Assembly (NCBI RefSeq): GCF_002099425.1
Contig: NW_018344227.1
Location: 1,851,001-1,915,000, forward strand
Length of the DNA: 64,000 nt
Direction: 5' to 3'
Source of the DNA: Phascolarctos cinereus
Taxonomy: Eukaryota > Chordata > Mammalia > Diprotodontia > Phascolarctidae
The number at the start of each line of letters is the position of its first letter. The stretch's first letter is position 1. Both the position numbers and the translations under genes were made by a program. The notes under the pieces were generated by a model. It was given only the letters and a program-made list of their open reading frames with translations. It was not told the origin of the DNA and made no database searches. Positions 58,101 through 64,000 of this stretch are shown here, piece by piece.

Positions 58101-61100
58101 GCTTTTGGGGGGCTTTTCTCAGCTATGGGTACAGTGGAATGCCCCCCATAGTGGGCTGCCTTGCCTACAGCTTTGTTGCACTCACAAAAATATCACTTGA
58201 TCACAACATAGGGTGAGTTACCATTTGATTAGGCACAGGGACTGGTCTCTTGATTTCCTTCTTCAAGCAGGTCAGGGTGTACTCTGCTGCTGTAGTGTTA
58301 GATTGGTGCATGGGGCCAAGAAGAGACTTGCTCAGGCAAAGACTCCCAGCCAGGAGGGTGCATCTTGAACCAGAGTCATCTTCCTGGCTTTAACAGCAGC
58401 TCTCTAGCCAATGGGCCCTGCTGCCTCTCACTCTTCTTTTATTTTAATTTTTAGGCAATTGGGGTCAAGTGACTTGCCCAGGGTCACACAGCTAGTAAAT
58501 GTCAAGTGTCTGCTCTGAGAATGGATTTGAACTCAGGTCCTCCTGACTCCAGGGCCTGTGCTCTATCCACTGTGCAACCTAGCTGCCCCTCTCACTCTTC
58601 TTTGATGAAAAGAATTAATCTGCACAATCTCAGTGCAAGCAGTGAGGGATAGTGTATGTGTCATCCTCCCTTTGGGGAGCCATAGAGCCCCTCCCTCAGG
58701 GTGCTCAGGAGCTCACACTCTCAATCAGTCAGTCAATAAATTTTTATTAGGCACCTGCTCTGTGCCAAGCACTGTGCTAAAAGCTGGGAATACCAAAAGA
58801 GGCAAAAGACAGGCCCTGCCCTCAAAGAGCTTACAGTCTGATGGGGGAGAACTAAACACACTAGCCAATTCTTCATAGAGCAAGAGCTGGCATGGCCAGT
58901 CAACTGTAGGTACAGATGGGGAATAGTGAGCATATTCTGTAGCCTGGTCCATGGCAACTTCTGTGGCCCCCATGCCAGCCTGTAAGATGTTTGAATGCAG
59001 ATTTCCTGAAGACGATGTCGTGGGAAAGCTTTGGCACCTTCTCTTAGGGCCGAGAGCTGCCAATAGCTCTCTTCTTTCTGGTGAAGCTCTTATTTCCATG
59101 GCCCTTTCTTCATTTTTAAGAAATCTTATCTACAGCTGGTTTTGTTTTATATCATCTTTATTGCCCAATATATCTCACCCCGTGATATGTGTCCCTTATA
59201 ACAGAGAATAAGAAAGGGAGGGGAGGAAGCTTTTCTCCTAAACTAAGGCACCAATCTGATCTTGACTGTGTATGTAGTGTCCCACATTCGTGGTCCCCCT
59301 ACCTTTTCAGAGAAGTAAATGATATTTTTTCCAGTAAATTAGCAGAACCAGGGTTTGACCAGAGGTCTTTCTTCTGACTCCAAATATAGCATACTTTAAA
59401 AGAAAAGAATTTTAAAGTATATATTAAATTGAACACAGTAGTAACAATTCAAAGACTAGAAGTTGCAGAAGAGAAGCTGAGCTGCATTAGAGAGAGGAAT
59501 TTTCCCCACCAGAAGTTTCTTAAACCAATGAACTCCCAGGCCCCATCCCTATCCCTTTGACTGGTAACCTGCTGTTCCTAAAGGGGAGAGAGTTTTCTGT
59601 ATGTTTCCTGCTGTTTCAGACCTTAAGAAATGAGAAAAGAGAGAGTGCCTGCCCTCCTGGGGCTCCCAGTATTGTGGGTGATCGAATGTATGGGAGGAGT
59701 ATCATGGCATCTGGGATAGTTGTTCTTGAATTGGGCTTTGAAGGATGATTGGGAATTCAACAGGTAAAGAGGAAGGAGGAGGACCTTATAGGGAGAATGT
59801 TGGAAGGGCAGTGCCAGGACCAGAGTGGCATAGTCTGCTTGGAACCCGAGTCCACGAAGCAGAGTTGTAGGAAAATGAGTGGAAAAGGTGGAGAATGGGG
59901 TTCAGGGTGAGGGTGGGGCTTATTAGTGAGTCCTTTTTTTTGGTGAGGCAATCAGGGTTAAGTGACTTGCCCAGGGTCACACACAAATAATATATTCACC
60001 TTTATTTTTTTGCTTTTTGGTGAGGCAGTCAGGGTTAAGTGACTTGCTCAGGGTTACACAGCTAGTAAGTGTCAAATATCTGAGGCCAGATTTGAACTCA
60101 GGTCCTCCTGACTCCAAGGCCAGACCTCTGTCCACTATGTCACCTAGCTAGCTGCCCCTCAGTGAGGGCTTCTAAAGCCAGGCTTGAGAGTCTTTACTTA
60201 CCAGGCACTTGGGAAGAAGACAGCAGGCCCTTGCTGAGAAGGATGGTTCTGGCAGTAGAGTAAAAGAGAAAGAGACAAGAATGAGGGGAGGTAGGAAGAT
60301 CTGCTAGGAAGCCCTTGCAAAAGACAGGCCTTGCCCTGGGGCTTAGGGTGGCAGTGGTAGAGGCGAGGAGAGAAAGCATTCCAGGCATGGGAGGACCCAG
60401 CCATTGCAAAGGCCTAGAAGTGGTAGATGGTATGTTATATATGGGCGATAGCAGTCAGGCCAGTCTGATTGGAGCATGAAATGAGCATGGACACTGAGGG
60501 GGAATACTGTGAAATCAGGGTGGGAATAGAGGCTGGAGCCAGATTGTGAAGGTCTTTAAATGCCAAGCAGAGGAGTTTGTTATTTGGTCTTTGAGGCAGT
60601 GGGGAGCCACTGATGTTTCCTGGGAAGGAGTGACCTGGTGATGTACTTTAAGAACATCACTTTGGAAGTTCCATGGAGGATGTGTTGGAGAAGGGTCAGA
60701 CTGGAAGCAGAGAGACGTGACCATGTGAGCAGAGAGACAGCAAAGGATGGGAGAGAGGTTGTGGAAGTGAAACCAACAAGATATGGCACCTTATTGGCTA
60801 TGTGGGATAATGACTCTGAAGAGCCAGGGTTCCAAAGTCAATGGCTGTTGCCTCATCCCTGGGGGTACCCTGGGAGGACAGTGGTACCCTTTGCAGCAAG
60901 GCTTTTGGGCCTTTATTAAGCTTGGGATATTTGGCTCAGATGGCAGCCCAGTGTGGTCTGAAGCACCTGTGGTCCAAAGCACCTGTGGTCCCACTTCCAT
61001 CCTCTGTGGCCTCTGGACATGAGCAGTAAGGAGCAGGGAGAGTAGCATACGATCTCTATACTTGCTCACAAGGTATATTTAGAATGTGGCATTTGGGTAC

Positions 61101-62227
61101 AGACAGCTGTCTAGTTCTTGCTTCTTTGGAGGCATTAATTCATAAGCATGGAAAATGGACACTAACATAAATACCTCAGGATGTTAAATTGGTTCTCAGT
61201 ATCCATTGAGACAACATCCAGACCATCACTGAGTAGAATTTTCCAATCATGAAGTGGTTTCTATATTGCTTATTTATAGGCAGTGTGGCTTAGTGGAGAG
61301 AGTTCTGGACTTGGAATCAGGAAACCTACACATCAGATCCTGCCTCCTAACACTAGCTGTGGAACCCTGGAAAAGTCACTTTAGCTCTGTTTGCCTCAGT
61401 TTCTTCACTTGTAAAATGGGGATAATAACAGCAGTCATCTCCCAGGGTTTTTGTGAGGCTCATATGAGATCATCCAATAAAGGCTATAGAAATGTTAGCT
61501 TAAAAAATAAGAAAGCCTTACGGCAGAAACCAAAAAAGTCTCATTAGCTTGCCAGCTGGTCAGAAATGGCGGTTCATTAAGCAAGTGAAAACTGCCACAT
61601 GGGCCTGTTTTTAAGGGGTTGGAAATCAGATCCGCAAGTCAAGTCTAGTTGTCACCACAGCACCCCACCACTTCTCCCCCTACCACCTCCACACACATAC
61701 TTGCGGAGAAGCTGAGGCTCCTCCCAGCCAGAGCAGAGAGCTGACTCTGGCTTCATTGTCTTAAGACAAATCTGGCCAGGTCTGATTCTGATTCCTGTCT
61801 TCTTTGCAGGTCTGGGCATAGATAACGCCGCAGCCCCACCACCCTTAGCTGCTCAGGAGCACAAAGACGTTGTGCTCAGCCAGCAGAGCGGGACAGTTCT
61901 TGGGAATGACCTGGACACCTCCCTTGCTAACCTCATGGGAAGTAAGTGCTCAGTTTGATTGCTTACTGATAATAATGATAATAGCTAATATTTATTTGGC
62001 ACCTGTGAAGTGCTAGGCACTGTGTTAAGCACTTCATGAATACCTCATTTGATCCTCATAACAACCCTGGGAGGGAGGTGCTATTTTGATCCTCTTTTTA
62101 CAGATGAGGAAACTGAGGCAGGCAGAGGTATAACCTCGGTGTGTATATACATATACACATTTAGGTATATATATGTCTCTTCCTCTCCTCTCCTCTCTTC
62201 TCCTCCTCTTCCTTCTTCCTTCTCTCT

Positions 62228-62305
<78 letters not shown>

Positions 62306-62866
62306 CCTCCCCCTCCTTCCCTCTCTCTCTCCATACACATTAAGAGTAACTTCAACTAACCTCATTTTTTTTTTTTTTGAGGGCAGTTGGGGTTAAGTGA
62401 CTTGTCCAGAGTCACATAGCTAGTAAGTGTTGTGTGTCTGAGGGCAGATTTGAACTCAGGTCCAGGGCCAGTGCTCTATCCACTGCACCACCTAGCTGCC
62501 CCTCTTTTTTTCTTTAGAGAGTTACTGCTACTAGACTACTAGATTAGGAAAATTTATGTATAACGTGTATGTGTACATGCATATATATATATATATGTGT
62601 GTGTATACATATTTACACATAATGGACTGCTAGATAAGGAAAATTTTATGTGTGTGTGTATATATGAGGTGAAGTGACTTGCCCAGGGTCACACAGCTAG
62701 GAAGTATCTGAGGCTGGACTTGAACTCAGATCTTCTTGCCTCCTAGCCTAGTGCTCCATGGCTACCCATTGTGGCACCTTCTAGTTGCACTTTAAAGAAA
62801 AGTGATGTACTTTCTTTTGTTTTGTTTTGTTAAAACAGATCTTGACTTCGGAGCGAGCCCCAAAAA
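34106..62866 (+). CDS. PICALM-like CALM/AP180-family clathrin adaptor, 15 coding exons, 3' end beyond window
   Basis: Fifteen exons with GT/AG borders join in phase into 510 residues from a start in a CpG island (A at -3). Residues 1 to about 289 are an ANTH domain. The first 43 residues differ from human PICALM at five sites (from memory). K28, K38, K40 and H41 keep the PtdIns(4,5)P2-binding pattern; L219 and M244 keep the positions reported to bind VAMP helices. Some residues are SNAP91-like (ADTL, DIPDLTQ). The disordered tail carries two DLF motifs, a TWG segment, VDFDSVFG, and [12 protein letters not shown] matching the C-terminal PICALM block. The expected role is clathrin-coat assembly and R-SNARE sorting at the plasma membrane. 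The DPF and NPF motifs that follow TWG in PICALM are not seen. Differences are spread over all exons, so I read it as a separate paralogue. Final exons with the NWQPK-type end lie outside the window. Confidence 0.9.
34590..34745 (-). mobile_element. MIR fragment in intron 1, antisense
   Basis: ggaaaccgaggcccagagaa and gaacttgcccagatggaggg. A (CCAAA)n patch lies just left, at about 34505-34533. Confidence 0.55.
35000..35190 (-). mobile_element. MIR-like fragment in intron 1, antisense
   Basis: gtggagtccagccccctcat and ttttaccagtgaccccctag, then a degenerate CORE segment. Confidence 0.45.
35191..36867. other. Intron 1 remainder
   Basis: No clear repeat, exon or regulatory element. Open frames on both strands are short and without similarity. 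Confidence 0.4.
36868..37010 (+). CDS. PICALM-like exon 2
   Basis: Acceptor aatttag and donor gtaagg. It encodes residues 45-91, [20 protein letters not shown] to MYGNE. The core [18 protein letters not shown] is nearly identical to the family. Confidence 0.96.
37884..37959 (+). CDS. PICALM-like exon 3
   Basis: Acceptor acccacag and donor gtaaga. It encodes residues 92-116, [20 protein letters not shown] then KSVIQ, and ends one base into Gly117. Confidence 0.96.
38546..38603 (+). repeat. Composite (TG)n(AG)n microsatellite
   Basis: About 13 TG units pass directly into about 16 AG units. The junction alternates purine-pyrimidine with pure purine. Confidence 0.93.
39626..39728 (+). CDS. PICALM-like exon 4
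   Basis: Acceptor gtttctag and donor gttagt, a weaker 5' splice site than the others. It encodes [20 protein letters not shown] and on to KMKR (residues 117-150). Confidence 0.95.
40413..40506 (+). CDS. PICALM-like exon 5
   Basis: Acceptor cttttcag and donor gtgaga. It encodes residues 152-182, [20 protein letters not shown] to LLDFD. Human PICALM has ADGVMRTMNTEKLLKTVPII here. Confidence 0.95.
40690..41290 (-). mobile_element. L1 ORF2 3' region, antisense, in intron 5
   Basis: ccattccccagtagatgggc, tttgtttccagttttttact and ccaagttgctttcctgaata are the antisense end of marsupial L1 ORF2. The sense version appears at 57000-57290. Confidence 0.65.
41687..41798 (+). CDS. PICALM-like exon 6, with conserved Leu219
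   Basis: Acceptor atccacag and donor gtacgt. It encodes residues 183-219, [20 protein letters not shown] to GIINLL. Its last codon is Leu219, which is in the same position in CALM and contributes to R-SNARE binding. Confidence 0.95.
41799..42720. other. Intron 6, nothing recognised
   Basis: A C-run at about 42653-42664 and otherwise unique-looking sequence; no exon or transposon recognised. Confidence 0.4.
42721..42827 (+). CDS. PICALM-like exon 7, with conserved Met244
   Basis: Acceptor gattttag and donor gtaaca. It encodes E220 to E255, [20 protein letters not shown] to FLKVAE. Met244 is kept. The [15 protein letters not shown] block is PICALM-like; SNAP91 has EKFFEMKKGQCKDAL. Confidence 0.95.
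42890..43110 (+). mobile_element. MIR/THER1 CORE-SINE in intron 7
   Basis: ggattcaaatcctacccctg, tgtgggactctgggcgagtt, tgtctctaagatgggaggaa and a gtggttgtggggagagg tail. Confidence 0.65.
43640..44345 (-). mobile_element. L2/CR1-type LINE, antisense, split by a SINE
   Basis: It opens with gagttaagcactctaggtca and aaggagcttacagtactagg and resumes after the SINE with gaaagaccttgaagggagct and cagtgaggagcctggacact. Confidence 0.6.
43779..43932 (+). mobile_element. Marsupial SINE inserted in L2
   Basis: Sense copy ggcagctaggtggcgcagtg to tcacttaaccccagttgcct and poly(A). It is flanked by near-identical aaaatgcacagtgact and aaaatgcatagtgatt. Confidence 0.92.
44474..44515 (+). CDS. PICALM-like exon 8 (42 nt)
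   Basis: Acceptor gactccag and donor gtcagt. Fourteen codons encode [14 protein letters not shown]. The ending PDLTQ follows SNAP91; PICALM has PDLSQ. Confidence 0.94.
45006..45091 (+). CDS. PICALM-like exon 9, end of ANTH domain
   Basis: Acceptor tctttag and donor gtaagt. It encodes residues 270-297, [20 protein letters not shown] then TKELLAAY. It precedes the giant pyrimidine-rich intron 9. Confidence 0.94.
45468..50645 (+). repeat. Giant polypyrimidine array with splice-acceptor-like spacers (intron 9)
   Basis: About 5.2 kb of C/T runs are broken at irregular intervals, mostly 60-250 bp, by a short conserved spacer such as cccactcacaggcctccagg, cctcaggcccccaggcc or cacaggctctcagcccattc. 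I counted about 30 spacers. The unit is thus a degenerate minisatellite. The encoded frames (up to 428 codons, Ser/Leu/Pro only) are artefacts. The opposite strand is almost pure purine. A MITE interrupts it at 48657-48858. Confidence 0.93.
48657..48858. mobile_element. 202-bp palindromic hAT-type MITE inside the pyrimidine array
   Basis: Ends are inverted: caggagtggggaacctgcaa and, reversed, caggcatgggaaacctgcag. The interior is near-palindromic (ggccacatgtggcc, then the mirrored gagggctatatatggcc). It is flanked by an 8-bp duplication, ccccaggt at 48649 and ccccaggc at 48859. There is no coding capacity; hAT transposases would have moved it. Confidence 0.85.
50646..52279. other. Rest of intron 9 after the array
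   Basis: It contains a sense MIR at about 50835-51035 (gtcacttaatcttttggtgc, ccatctgtaaaatggggata). The remainder shows no element or exon until acceptor tattctag. Confidence 0.5.
50835..51035 (+). mobile_element. MIR CORE-SINE
   Basis: tgtttgaatcctgcttcagg, tactagctaggtgaccctca, catctgtaaaatggggatat. Confidence 0.7.
52280..52403 (+). CDS. PICALM-like exon 10
   Basis: Acceptor tattctag and donor gtaggc. After Arg298, split across the intron, it encodes [20 protein letters not shown] to RLQALK. This matches the PICALM segment ATTLSNAVSSLASTG...ARLKALK, which follows the ANTH fold as a charged helix. Confidence 0.93.
52404..53372. other. Intron 10
   Basis: A short antisense L2-like bit near 53110-53200 (gggagaggtgagttttgagc) is the only familiar piece. 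Confidence 0.4.
53373..53509 (+). CDS. PICALM-like exon 11, first DLF motif
   Basis: Acceptor cttctag and donor gtgaga. It encodes [20 protein letters not shown] to MPPAT. EKRLKE aligns to PICALM EQRLKE. AADLFAP carries a DLF motif where PICALM has IDIFSTP; D-L-F/L repeats bind clathrin in AP180 proteins. Confidence 0.9.
54030..54130 (-). mobile_element. CR1/L2-like fragment
   Basis: ccttctatgtgccaggcact and ctccaagagctcccagtcta. Confidence 0.5.
54430..54622. mobile_element. hAT-like palindromic MITE
   Basis: The left part atcagcaaactacagtcctc and the right part, reversed, gtcagcaaactagtgcctga are inverted terminal sequences about 190 bp apart. The interior is A/T-rich. Exact ends and target duplication were not resolved. 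Confidence 0.55.
54690..55090 (-). mobile_element. L1 5' UTR fragment, antisense
   Basis: It ends in ctgctactccatcatcttgg, the reverse of the L1 start, and parallels the 5' UTR parts of the copies ending near 2231 and 11395. A (TG)n stretch follows at 55135-55171. Confidence 0.6.
55135..55171 (+). repeat. (TG)n microsatellite in intron 11
   Basis: About 18 TG units, roughly 165 bp before the acceptor of exon 12. Confidence 0.92.
55336..55445 (+). CDS. PICALM-like exon 12, second DLF motif and TWG
   Basis: Acceptor accccag and donor gtaagt. It encodes [20 protein letters not shown] to SQTWGA. It aligns with PICALM NDLLDLQQPTF...STWGD. The Ala after TWG replaces the Asp that begins the DPF motif. 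Confidence 0.88.
56065..56172 (+). CDS. PICALM-like exon 13, VDFDSVFG block, two in-frame acceptors
   Basis: The long form uses acceptor ttctcag and encodes (G)[20 protein letters not shown] to KAAN, donor gtaaca. A second acceptor, ctctttcag, ends at 56103, is also in phase, and would remove 13 residues. VDFDSVFG aligns with PICALM VDFESVFG. Confidence 0.85.
56694..56850 (-). mobile_element. Marsupial SINE, antisense
   Basis: ttggggttaagtgacttgcc, cacacagctagtgagtgtta and ccactgtgccatctagctgc. Confidence 0.9.
57000..57830 (+). mobile_element. L1 LINE 3' end (ORF2 tail and 3' UTR), sense
   Basis: ggaaagcaatttggaactat, ctgaacaagttgtggtatat and gtgaagtgagcagaatcagg are followed by a C/T-rich 3' UTR and an A-rich end (aataaaattgaattaaaaaa). 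A foreign piece of about 90 bp with an L2-like tail interrupts it near 57290-57385. Confidence 0.72.
58430..58592 (-). mobile_element. Marsupial SINE, antisense
   Basis: aggcaattggggtcaagtga, cacacagctagtaaatgtca and ccactgtgcaacctagctgc. Confidence 0.9.
58715..58965 (-). mobile_element. CR1/L2-like LINE fragment
   Basis: aataaatttttattaggcac, gccaagcactgtgctaaaag and ctgccctcaaagagcttaca. Confidence 0.65.
59590..60780 (-). mobile_element. L2/CR1-type LINE, antisense, with SINE insertions
   Basis: tgggctttgaaggatgattg, attgtgaaggtctttaaatg, ggcagtggggagccactgat and aagaacatcactttggaagt follow the antisense L2 order. It is interrupted by two SINE pieces at 59932-60163. Confidence 0.7.
59932..60163 (-). 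mobile_element. Two marsupial SINE copies back to back, antisense
   Basis: A 5'-truncated copy (ggtgaggcaatcagggttaa to ggtcacacac) ends near 59985. A fuller copy (ggtgaggcagtcagggttaa to cacctagctagctgcccc) spans about 60018-60163. Confidence 0.85.
61270..61515 (+). mobile_element. MIR/THER1 CORE-SINE
   Basis: cagtgtggcttagtggagag, tgcctcagtttcttcacttg, taaaatggggataataacag and aaggctatagaaatgttagc. It lies about 300 bp before exon 14. Confidence 0.82.
61810..61941 (+). CDS. PICALM-like exon 14, [11 protein letters not shown] block
   Basis: Acceptor ctttgcag and donor gtaagt. It encodes [20 protein letters not shown] to [11 protein letters not shown]. The last part aligns with PICALM DLDSSLANLVG; the Pro/Ala-rich first half is specific to this gene. 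Confidence 0.9.
62225..62330 (+). repeat. (CT)n microsatellite
   Basis: About 40 CT units with minor breaks. Ser/Leu and Arg/Glu frames here are artefacts. Confidence 0.93.
62362..62508 (-). mobile_element. Marsupial SINE, antisense
   Basis: Poly(T), gggcagttggggttaagtga, acatagctagtaagtgttgt and cactgcaccacctagctgcc. Confidence 0.9.
62839..62866 (+). CDS. PICALM-like exon 15 (28 nt)
   Basis: Acceptor taaaacag and donor gtaagt. It completes Asn502 and encodes LDFGASPK plus two bases. It corresponds to PICALM NLGIGNGTTKN, a short exon before the conserved C-terminal repeats. Further exons should follow beyond the window. Confidence 0.78.
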
Positions 62867-64000
62867 GTAAGTTATTTTTTGAAAAAGGGCAGCTAATATT
62901 CAGTGTTGGAGGAGAGGCTAAAGAAACTAAAGCCTGTTACAGGTTCAGTCCCAGAATCACTTGTTAAAAGTTCTCAACTTGAGTCTAAGACACTGCCATG
63001 AATGGGACCCCCTGCCCAGGAGCTTAAAAAAAAGGAGTCCTGCAAGCAGGTGGCATTGTGGGAGGGCAGCTGAAAGATTTAAACTTATCTTGGGTGATGA
63101 GCACTTAAATAGCTGAAGACCATCGATTTAGAGCTGAAAGGACCTCGTAGGGTAGGACATCACATGAGGACCAGAAAGGCCAAGTGATTGATCCCAGGTC
63201 CCAGAGGTTGCCTGTGGCCCAGCTGAGACTTGAACCCAGTGCTACGACCTCCCAAGCCACTGTTATTCCAGTGGTACTTTTCCATCCATCCATCCATCCA
63301 TCCATCTATCCGTCCATCCCATCCATCCATCCATCCATCCATCTATCCTTCCATCACCTACACACCATTGCCCCCAAATAGCTTCATTTTGCAATAATCT
63401 TCTAGGGTTCTTGTGATCATTTGCTATCTTTAGTGTAGCCAGACTCCACTGTAATATTCCTCATTCTTTGCTCAGTTGGCCAAGACTGACCAGCCCAGGG
63501 TTCTATGATTTGGCTCTTCTGCTCAGCCCAGCCCATCCTCAGCCTGACTGCCCTATCATTGTATGGTATCCCAGCTTTCCCCCTTCTGTCATCCTCCATC
63601 CACACAGTTGTTCCCCCCTCCTTTTTCCCCTGGACAGCTTCTTGATCACCTCGTGCTACCATGCTAAGTACATGAATGAAGAAAATGAAAGGAAAGCCAG
63701 CCTAGAGGAGGGGGACAGTGTTTTTTCTCCTGAGGTGCATACACACTGGTATGGCCTATCTAACATGGGCTTCACAAACATGTGACATTAGGCAAAACCT
63801 AAATACAGGGAGCAATTTGGCCCCAAGGATTATGTTGGGGGGGGGTGAAGGGGATGCTGCTTAGGCTGGGCTGATCTGGGGCTCAGTTGAGCAGAGTAGC
63901 CAAATCATGGAGCCCTGGGCTGTGAATGTGAATATCACTCGATAGATATCACAAAGTTTGATGACACTCTGATGGCATAGAATCTTCTCTTAATGACGCT
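62867..64000. other. Intron 15 to window end
   Basis: It contains an eroded antisense MIR at about 63100-63255 and an (ATCC)n microsatellite at 63283-63351. No block resembling the PICALM C-terminal exon (KKLTGG, NWQPK) was found. Confidence 0.5.
63283..63351 (+). repeat. (ATCC)n microsatellite
   Basis: About 16 ATCC units with two short interruptions. The reverse frames rich in Met, Asp, Gly and Trp are artefacts. Confidence 0.92.

Larger units (their letters stand above)
61965..62790 (-). mobile_element. MIR split by a CT array and a SINE
   Basis: An antisense MIR begins at 61970-62127 (tgaggaaactgaggcaggca) and resumes at about 62665-62790 (ggtgaagtgacttgcccagg to cagatcttcttgcctcctag). 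Between them lie (CT)n and an antisense SINE. Confidence 0.7.

Noticed and set aside
34106-62866. Calling the second gene simply PICALM or SNAP91
   Set aside because: Differences are spread over all exons and mix residues of both, unlike the near-invariant mammalian orthologues.

Overview
The window is mammalian nuclear DNA, most likely from a marsupial. It is dense in a tRNA-like SINE whose consensus contains ggcagctaggtggcgcagtg and tcacttaaccccaattgcct, which I know as a marsupial-restricted family. It also holds older MIR/THER1 CORE-SINEs, L2/CR1 and L1 LINEs, an RTE-like tail and hAT-type MITEs. Exons are short, well spaced and bounded by GT/AG introns. Most long open frames are low-complexity or LINE-derived artefacts.

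Two protein-coding genes lie head to tail on the + strand. The first (5539 to about 27740) is the 3' part of BRCC3 (BRCC36), the K63-specific JAMM deubiquitinase of the BRCA1-A and BRISC complexes. Six coding exons are present, from the catalytic H-S-H exon to the stop codon; the 5' exons lie upstream of the window. The exon joins give the short isoform, which would be 291 residues if the N-terminus has the human length. A polyadenylation signal follows the stop by only 18 nt.

After a roughly 6 kb intergenic stretch, a CpG island (about 33290-34330) marks the start of a second gene. Its 15 coding exons (34106-62866) join in phase into at least 510 residues of a CALM/AP180-family ANTH clathrin adaptor. 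The ANTH domain is PICALM-like but differs from PICALM throughout and also carries some SNAP91-like residues. It looks like a distinct paralogue rather than PICALM or SNAP91. Inositol-lipid and SNARE-binding residues are kept. The DPF/NPF-bearing segment of PICALM is not seen, and the last exons lie beyond the window.

The introns hold most of the remaining structure. Intron 9 of the PICALM-like gene contains a polypyrimidine array of about 5.2 kb (45468-50645), built from C/T runs separated by about 30 copies of a cacaggcc-like element that mimics 3' splice sites. It is interrupted by a clean 202-bp palindromic hAT MITE. The CpG island holds a perfect 28-bp inverted repeat. BRCC3 introns hold an L1-derived element with ORF1 and 3' end but no visible ORF2 body (HAL1-like), a probable LTR fossil, a pyrimidine tract, and oppositely oriented G-rich and C-rich tracts.

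The two genes share no pathway that I know of; their adjacency is a synteny observation. No RNA genes, CRISPR arrays or bacterial features were found.
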